Shown: piece by piece, positions 1 to 9,200 of the stretch | Layout: each line of letters starts with the position of its first letter | How positions within the stretch are numbered: position 1 is the stretch's first letter | Assembly: GCA_013330765.1 (NCBI GenBank) | Contig: DUHU01000230.1 | Coordinates: 1-13,950 of the forward strand | Source: Candidatus Poseidoniaceae archaeon | Lineage (GTDB): Archaea > Thermoplasmatota > Poseidoniia > Poseidoniales > Poseidoniaceae | Direction of reading: 5' to 3' | Length of the DNA stretch: 13,950 nt | Translations under genes and position numbers: made by a program | The notes under the pieces: generated by a model | The model's database searches: none | Told to the model about the DNA's origin: nothing | What the model saw: only the letters and a program-made list of their open reading frames with translations

Positions 1-2
1 AC

Positions 3-230
3 CCGTCGACCAATCCGTCAAAGAGATTCGACCGTCAGATGACGTACTTCGATCAAAGCGACGAGTACTACTTCGAATTCGACACGTCGGAGTGTGGCAC
101 CGGTTCTTCGAGCTGTTTCTACAGCGGTAGCAGCAACAGCAACTACTTCTACAACAACTGGATTGTCCAGTGGCAGACCTCGACCTACCCCGCAACCTCC
201 TCCTACAACACCGGCGGCACCAGCCCCGGC
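3..230 (+). other. Second half of a nidogen-like surface module, cut by the window edge
   Basis: The stretch PSKRF, a short gap, then TYFDQSDEYYFEFDTSEC resembles the stretch at 1068-1197 (PNKMFIVEWHDM, then VVFYDVTNEFEFKYDTGC). In known surface modules of this kind, a 'rFvVeW...tfQvvlYe.tneieFqY' half normally follows a 'fpFFG..Y..v.v..nGyl.f' half. The similarity reaches upstream of the ATG at 39, which argues that bases 3-38 are coding. Confidence 0.6.
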
Positions 231-3200
231 AAGGTGTACCTCGACGACGACAACGGTGGATTCCTCAGCATCTCCGCTGACGACGGCCCCGGCATGAACC
301 TGGTCTTCCTCTGGGACGGCGACGAGTTTGCCATGGTCGGTATCGGTGACGAAAACGACATCAACGAGCCTCTCGCGGGCGGAAGCAGCGCTTCCAGCGT
401 GTCCAGCTACGGCTACACCAACGCCTACCGCTATGTCGTCCCAGGCGACATCACGGGCGAATTCGCAGGCTACAACTGGAACGCCAGCTACTCCAGCACC
501 GGCCAGAACGTGATCTGCACGGGTACCAACGGATGGACGCACTTCCTGCGCTCCTCCTCCGGCAGCCCAAGCTGTTCCTCCGGTTACTACTACGTCTACG
601 CTGCGAACTACAAGTGGAACGGATTTGCTCTCGGCAGCGGTTACTACGGCTCCATGGCGAGCACCGGAAGCGTCACCTACGACGTGATGAAGATCGCACC
701 CGAGCCGGACACCTACGCTCCGACGATCACCCACACGGCCTTGGCCGATTCCTATGCGCAGAAGCGTACCGTCACCGCGACCATCACCGACGGCGGTTCC
801 CCGCCCGCTGGCCTGAACGTCAGCACCTCGGCAGGTACCGGTCCCACGCTGTACTTCAGCGTGAACAACGGTACCACGGACTCGCTGTCCATGTCGCCGG
901 TCGGCAAGACCCGCGCACAGTGTTCAGTCGCAGCATGCGACTGGGCGGCAGACATCGAGGATCTGAACACCTCGGACTACGTCGAGTACTACATCACGGC
1001 CGAGGACGTTTCACCTGACGTCTCGACCCCCAACTCCGTGCAAACCACGGCGACCTCTTTCGAGGTCGGTGACCCCAACAAGATGTTCATCGTTGAATGG
1101 CACGACATGGGTTACACCAGCGCATACCTGTGCACCTACCAAGTGGTCTTCTACGACGTGACGAACGAGTTTGAGTTCAAGTACGACACCGGATGCCAAG
1201 TCTACGTCGACTACTCGACCACGGGATACCAAGACACGACCCGCGCGAAGGGTGAGAACTTGCAGAAGGGAACCGGTTGGCTCTACGGATCCAACCCCTT
1301 CACCAGCAACTACCGCATGCACACCTCGTCGACTTCCTACGGCCACGAGAGTTTCGCACCTGGTCTGACGGAAATCAAGAACTTCGACACGGCCCTCAGT
1401 GGCAGCAGCAGCGGTACCCCGTACGGCTACTACTGCGCTTACAGCTGGTACTGGAACACCTACAAGAACAGCTGCAACGCCAACATCGACATGCCCGATG
1501 ACTTCGACTTCGAGTACTTCGGTACCCTCTACGAGGGATCGGACTCGAACGACCGCATCCGCCTTGGTCGTCAGGGATACATGTACTTCATCGACAACGG
1601 CGCCACCAGCCTCGAGCGCGGCGTCTCCACGTGGAGCAGCAGCTTCCCGACGATGCCCTACTCGGGCAACTCGGCTTCCCGCCCAGGTACGATTGCACCA
1701 TGGTGGGGCTACTACACCTCCTACTACTGCTACGACAACACCGCGATCGACTGCAGCGTCCGCTACCGTACCATGCCCTACGACGGGAAGGGTACGGACG
1801 TCGACAGCGACATCACCTCCGACACCACGTGGGATTTGGACGACAGTCCGATTCGAATCAACCCCAGCAACGACTACCTGTCCATCTCGGCCGACCTCAC
1901 CATTGAGGCGGGCGTTGTGGTCCAAGTGGCCTCCGGCAAGGGCATCTCCTTTGACGGCAGCTGTGACGAGATGAAGATCAACGGCAACGACGCCAACCAC
2001 GTCCGCTTCGAGGGCCAAGCCGGCTCCGAGTGGAAGGGCATGGCGTTCACCGCGGCTTGCGCCAGCGGAACCGACGATCGTCACGAGTTCTCCTACGTGG
2101 ACTTCGCCAACACCAGTTCAGCGGCCATTGCTGCGGGCAGCCGCCACGGCAGCTCCCCCAGCTCCAACGCGAACGTGGGCAACTTCACGATGAACGACGT
2201 GACCTTCACCAACGTCGCTGCAGCATTTGAGCACGGCTCCGGACAAGGAACCGCTCTCGAAATGACGAACTTCGCCGTGGACGGCGCTGACAACGCGTGT
2301 TTCAACTTCGCTGAGAACGCCGTCGCCGTCCTGCGCGAGGGTTCCCTCAAGAGCTGCAACACCGTCGGACAGAGCTGGGGCGGCGCGATCGTCAACTACC
2401 CCGGTTCCACCGCGGGAAGCCTGTTCGTTGAGAACGTCACCGTCACGAACTCCTACGTGAACTTCGTCGACGTTGACCTCCAAGACGTGACCTTGTCCAA
2501 CGTGAGCGTGAGCAACACCAACACCCAGACCGGTGTCGCAATCGACGCCATGCACGGTGTCGATTCTGACGTGCACCTGTTCAACGTCAGCGTCCCCGGG
2601 TATGCGAACAGCGGTTTCAACGCCGTGTCGAGCATCCACATGGAAGACGTTGACTTTGGCAGCGCAGATTTGTGGATGTACCCCAACGGCTGGGGCTCAT
2701 CTACGGTTGGACCCTCCGGCGACAACGCCATGATGAAGGACGTCGATGCCGGTGACATCACCATGCAGCGTCTGCACTTCGGCGTGTTCGAAGGCATCAA
2801 CGCAGGCGACGTCTCCATTTCTGGCACGACCACCCACACGGACACCGAGACCTGGAAGAACCTGGACATCGGCGACCTCACCATCAACGGTGGTGCATGG
2901 AGCCTCATGCTGGAGAACGCTGACCTCAGCCGTCTGTACAGCTTCTCGACCTCCGCCACCAACACGATCGTGATGGAGCAGGGTTCGAGCATCGACCACG
3001 ACGACTCGTCGGTTGACGCCGTGTACGGCCGCAACTCCCACATCACCTTGGTGGGCGTGGAAGTGACCTCCAGCGACATCGACGGAACCAGCAACTACGT
3101 GGCCAAGGCGTCGTCCAACAGCGACATCGTGCTCATCGACGTCTCCTACGACGACGGTAGCGGTGCTGCGGATTGCGCGGACGCCAACGGTGGCACCGGC

Positions 3201-6200
3201 GATTGTTCGGTCGACGTTTCGTCGTCCGCGACCGTCTGGTACGGTGGGCTTGCACAAGTGTCCCTCTACCGTGAGGCGCTTGTGAACAACGTCGTGACCC
3301 AGGTGTACAAGTCTGGACACAGCGTTCGCACCACCGTGATGGACACCACGTCCTCGCCTGCGACGCCTCTCTTTGAGGTTGGTACCGCAGTGACCGACAC
3401 GACGGGCATGGCAGAAGCGTGGGTTATCTCTGGTGACTCCGACAGCAACACCTACGGCGATCACAACATCTTCGGATGGGGTGCAGCCGGCCAGAACGAG
3501 ACCACAGTGACCTCGGCATGGTATCCCACGGCCGGTTTCGGCTACGGTGACCAGATCGAGTTGCTCTTGCAACCTGCTCCGATCAACTTTGACCAGCCCA
3601 ACATGGACTGCAACTGGATGTCCAACAACCAGACCTTCCAAGGTGCAGAATCCAGCCCAGGCGTCTACGTCTTCGACAGCTTCCCAATGACGCTCTCGGC
3701 TGACCTCGACATCGACGGCTGCACGCTGGTGATGATGGGATCCGTGATGACCGTTGACGCTTCGGCGACCAACAGTCCTGTGCTGACCATCAGCAACGGC
3801 GGTACGCTCCTCGTGAACGTGTCCACCGACACCGGTGGCAAGGGTACCATCAAGGCCCAGACTTCCTCCTACGGCGTCCGTCTGGACGTCGCTGACGGAA
3901 CCCTGTCCGTGGCCGGCGGTGTCCTGAAGGATCTCCATCAGGACTCCTCCACGATGTCGGCCCTCTACATCGGCAGCGACGGTGCTTTGGTGCTGTCTGA
4001 ATCTGCTGAAGTCTACGGCGCCACGGCGTCCGATGACGACATGGCCACGGTCAAGATTGACCGAGGAAGCGTCAGCATCAGCGACTCGACGATCATCAAC
4101 ACCGGAAACACCGGTACCGCCCTTTGGATTGAGGGGTCGACGGCGTCCGTCGACAACATCGTTGTCAAGAACGGTGCCGTCGGTATCATGTCGAAGAACG
4201 CAGCGCCTCAAATCGACGGCTTCACGTCGACCGACAACACCGTCGGTCTCGACATGGACGGCGGCATGAGCCTCCCAACCATCTACCGCTCACCCAGCCT
4301 CGCTGGTATGTCCCGTGGATGGCAAACCTACGACATCGACCTCTCGGCGTTCATCGGCAACAGCGACTTCCTTCAGGTCGGCGCGAACTCGATTTACGCC
4401 GGTGGAAACGCTCACCCGTCCTACAACTTCGCGACCGGCAAGTACTACTTCATCACCGACCGGTACCGCATGGAGCTCACCGACAACCAGGGCAACACCT
4501 GGAACATCAGCGCCGGAGACACTGGCTACTACCCCTACAGCTCAAGCGACCCCAACGAGGGCGTGGGCGATGTTGGCACCTACCAAGGTGGCGCCGGTGG
4601 CGTTCCTCAGTGGGACTGCAACTACTACGGCATTGACTACGGTCCCAACCGAGTCGGCAACACGGGTTACTACGGCTATGGACAAACCGGCGTTTACTGG
4701 TATTTCACCGGAAACAGCGGATCCTACCCCAACTACTACAACAAGCCCGCTCAGTTCGGATTTGCTTGGGAGAACATCGAAGGCGTGACCCCCACCGGAT
4801 CCTACGCGTACTACCCCTACCACTACTGGGGCTTCGGCACCTACTCCTGGCAGGGCTGGACCGGCGTCATGGCTCCTCCTGAGGGCCTCGTTGGTAACTA
4901 CAACTACAACGTCTGCTTGGATTATGCTTACTCGTACTACATGAACAGCGGACAGGGCGCTCGCGTGACCTTCCCGATTGTGGACATCTCCTCGAGCAAC
5001 CTGACCGCAGCCACGATGTACATCGACGTGCTGCACAACCGCGCCAACAACTACCAGGACCGGTACGAGTTCGTGGCCCGCAGCGGCGACGATCCCGCTG
5101 ACTTGGGCGACTACAAGCGCGAGTCCGGCACTCCATTGTTCAAGGACGGCACCATCAACGGTGCTGACACGGGTGTGGAACTCGGCGGCAACTTCGCCGC
5201 TGGACACCTCGACAACGTCGAGATCAACAGCCCGAACGATGCAGGTATCATGGTGGTTGGCTCTTCCATTGCCAGCGCCGACGGCGTCACCGTGAACGGT
5301 GGCGATTACGGTGTGCTTGTGGCCAACGGTGCTGCGGGCAGCATGGACATGCAGAACATGGATTTGGACTCCCAAACCGTGGCCGGTATGTACTACGTCA
5401 AGGACTTCGGTGGCGACTTCACCGGTACCGTGACCAACAGCGCCGGTGCAGCCATCAAGTTCGGCCCCAGCACGACGAAGGACTTCAGCTACGATTCCGT
5501 TGATTTCTCCGGAAACAACGTGGGCTTTGACCTCGCAGGAAGCGGCCAATTCAGCTTCGTTGATTCGACCATTGGAAGCACCAGCAACGACTTCAAGATC
5601 AGCGGTTCCTCCGTGGTCGACTACATCGAAGGTACCGTGGACACCACCAGCGTTGACGTTACCGGGTCTGGCGAATTCAACCGAATGCGCCAACTCGACG
5701 TGACCATGGAAGCTGACCAGGGATCTGGTGCTGCAGGTGTGGCTGACGTCGCGGTTGTTCTCCGCAACGCAGAGGGCGCTACGGCGTCCTCAGGCACCAC
5801 CGATTCAACCGGTGTGGCGGAAGACATGACCTTCACGTCCATTGTCGTGGACGCTGCAGGTACCCACGGACAGGACCTCAACGGTTACACCGTGTCCTCG
5901 GTCGCCAAGGTCGACTACTACTGGACCTCGTCCAGCGACAACAACGCCGACTTCCGCTTTGTGGAAGAAGCCGTGACGCTGACCGATACCAGCGGGAACG
6001 CGGCGACCGTCGAACTCGTCGATGAGTTCGATCACCGTGTCTGCTACTACTTCCAGTCTGCAAGCTACAACTACCTCAACCGCTGTGCGAACGGCTGGTC
6101 CTCTACTGGAAGCTCCCGAGTGTTCAGCAACGGCCTCGAAGAGCACGGTTACTACTACGGCTCCGTTGACGGAACCGACTTCACCTCCGGTGAATCGGTG

Positions 6201-9200
6201 ATGATCGACTCGCCGGTCTGGTACCTCGACGGAGACACCTACGAGTGGAACGGCACCACCTTGGTCTGGACCGCTTCGTACGCCTCCAACGACATCAGCC
6301 GAATGTACCCCCGTTACAACGAGGAAGTGAACGTGTACATGCACGACTCCAAGGTGCAAGGCATGTCTCTGAACGACGAGGGTCAGCTCGCTGGCATCAA
6401 CTTCGGTTACCAGTACTACTCGATGAACCTGGACGCGAACAACACCGAGTTCAACGGCATCGCCTCGATTGTTGCGGCGATTGGCTATGGGTACTACAAC
6501 GACTATGAGTTGAACTTCTTCAACGTCCGGAACTCGACCATCTCCCACTACAAGGGTTGGACCGCGCTGAACAGCGCGATTCAGGTCCAGGACATGTGCA
6601 TGCGCATCTACGGTGGCGAAGGCAACATGATCGAGAACAACACGTTCAACGATTGTGCGGTCGGCATCGAAATGATGCGCTCTCCGTACTACTGGAGCCA
6701 CAACTCCTACGAAATCGGTGCAGACAACATCACCATCCAGAACAACCTGTTCGAGGACGGTGGAGAAATCTCCGACATCCGTTTCTACCCTCTCGCCAAC
6801 GTCGAGGGTGGCATGGTGCTGAACAACGTCCTCAACAATACGCTTGGTGACGACTCTGCGATCTCCGCATGGGACGGTACCATTGAGGGACTGACGATTT
6901 CAGGAAACACCATCCGCGGATTCACGCAGAACGGTATCTACCTGAACGACATCGAAGGCTACGAGGTCAGCGGCAACGACATGACCGGGCCCGGTGAGGA
7001 CTCCGTCGGTATCTACGCAAACGGTGGCTTTGGTGACATCAAGAACAACGACATCGTCGATTCCGACACGGGTATCCTGATGTCCGAAGCCACGCAACCC
7101 GTCGGGACCACCACGGACCTGTGCGGTATCAGCGGCAACTACGGATACAGCGACTCGTGCACCTTCAACTTCGCCGGCAACGGTTCGACGCTCGTCATCG
7201 ACATCGAGACGGACAGCTGGGGCTACGAGATCTCCCTCGAGATCACCAAGCCCGACAACACGAAGGACAGCTGGAGCACCTACACCTTCAGTTCCAACTC
7301 GGCTTACAAGCCGCTTACGACCTACACGGCCGCGGGAACGTACACCATCGACGTCTCTGACAGTTGGGGCGACGGTGGTATCACCCTCGACGCCTACTAC
7401 ACGTCGGCGGTCAGCGGTGTAACCGGACCGGTCATCAGCGGCAACGACGTCTCGATGACGCCAGGCTCCGGTGCGATTTCCACGACGGGTATCCTTGTCG
7501 AGGACTGCACGGGTACGGCCATCAACATGGCTGACAACTTCGTCGCTGTGATCACCGATGCGGTGCTCACTGACGGCTGTGACGTCATCGATGAGAACTC
7601 CGAACTGCTTGGTGGCAGTCAAGTCTCCACCACCGGTTTCGTCTCCACCAGCGGAGACACCGTGACCCTGAGCGGTACAACCATCTCAGGCTACGACACC
7701 GGTGTGGAATCCGACGGTGGTACGCTCAGCATCATCGACAACGCGTCCATCGCAGGCATCACCCTCGGTGCTCATGCCTACGACACGCAGTTGATGGTGA
7801 ACTACGCTGACTTCGACGGCGGCACCTCCGGTGTCGGCCTCTTGGTCGAAGACAGCGGTGAGGCCCTGATGTACTGCATGAACCTTGACGGCGCCAATGG
7901 GTTGGAAGTCCGCAACACGGACTTCCGCTTCAACATGGGTGACGTGAACGCAGCGGAGGCCATCTTCGTCTCTGACTCGGTCGGTAAGGTCGAGAACCTG
8001 ACGTGGATGTCCGGCGTGACCACGCAGATGGAACTGGACCTCGGTGCAGAAGTGACCTCCATCGGTCAGGACCTGGAACCGTCGCAGCTCATTGTGCCCG
8101 CGGGTACGATGATCGACGAGGCCAACCTCCTCGACGTCAACGCCCAGCACTTGAGCCAGCCCGTCACCGGTGAGGTCGGCGTCTCCATCGTGAGCACCGA
8201 CGGCCTCCGTGCGGCCTACATCTCGCCGGACTTCCAGTCCGACGCGATGGGTGTCGACGGCGACAACAGCGATTGGGTCGGTTCGTCCCTGAACCCATCC
8301 GACGACGCGATGCCTGGCGAGTTGACCGAGAACTTCTACGTGACCTACACGGAGAACGACGACCTGTACGTGGCCATTGACGGCCTCGACCTGTCCACCT
8401 CGGACCTCTTGCTGTACTTCGACGTCACCGGTGGCGGTTCCGATGTCGGCTACGACTACGGTGCATCCGGTGCCCACGACCTGCCCTTCGAGGCAGACTT
8501 CGTGTACTGGGCCGAGTCGGACGCGAGCAACGATCTCTACGCCTACGGCTTCCTTGGCTGGGGCGTGACGTCGCTCTCCGCCGACAACGTGGACGGTGAC
8601 TTCTCTGGCGACTTCGCCGAGATCATGGTGCCATTCAGCCGCCTCGGTGGTATGCCGAGCTCTGTGCGCATGATTGCCATCGTTCAGAGCGACAGCAGCG
8701 CTGACGTGAGCGAGGTCTACCCAGACCAAGCCATGGACACGGCGACGACCTTGCAGGACTTCAGCGAGTACTACACTGTGGTGCTCGGTGCGAACAACCT
8801 GCCCGCTGGCGTGCTCGCTGACGAGGTGCTGACCTACCGCACCTTCCTCGGCAGCAACGTGCCATCGGCCGCGAAGGAATACGACGTGATGATCAAGCAC
8901 ACCAACGACGACTGTGCTGTCGACTGGGCGACCGAGACCGGCGTCAACATGTCTGACAACGTCATCCTGAACATGGACATCAAGCGCGCTTGCCCAAGCA
9001 TTGGCAGCCAACTCGAGAACATCACCGTGAACGAGGACTCTGCCGCGTACACGGTCACCTTGACCTCCTACGCATCCGACGAACAGGACGCCGCTGGCGA
9101 CCTGACGTGGGCTGTGAGCGAAGGTGAGACCGTGACCGTCTACAGCGACACGAATCTGCCCGCTGAAGGTCTGGTTTCCTGGACCCTCTCCGGTCATGAC

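Noticed and set aside
2697..4211. A 504-codon minus-strand open frame, and a similar one at 7686-9197
   Set aside because: Same composition artefact; the sense strand carries a continuous beta-helix protein with clear domain structure, and these have none.
1806..8105. A polysaccharide lyase or glycosidase activity in the beta-helix blocks
   Set aside because: Beta-helix folds are shared with pectate lyases, but I see no conserved catalytic Asp/Arg cluster of those families; the blocks look structural or ligand-binding.
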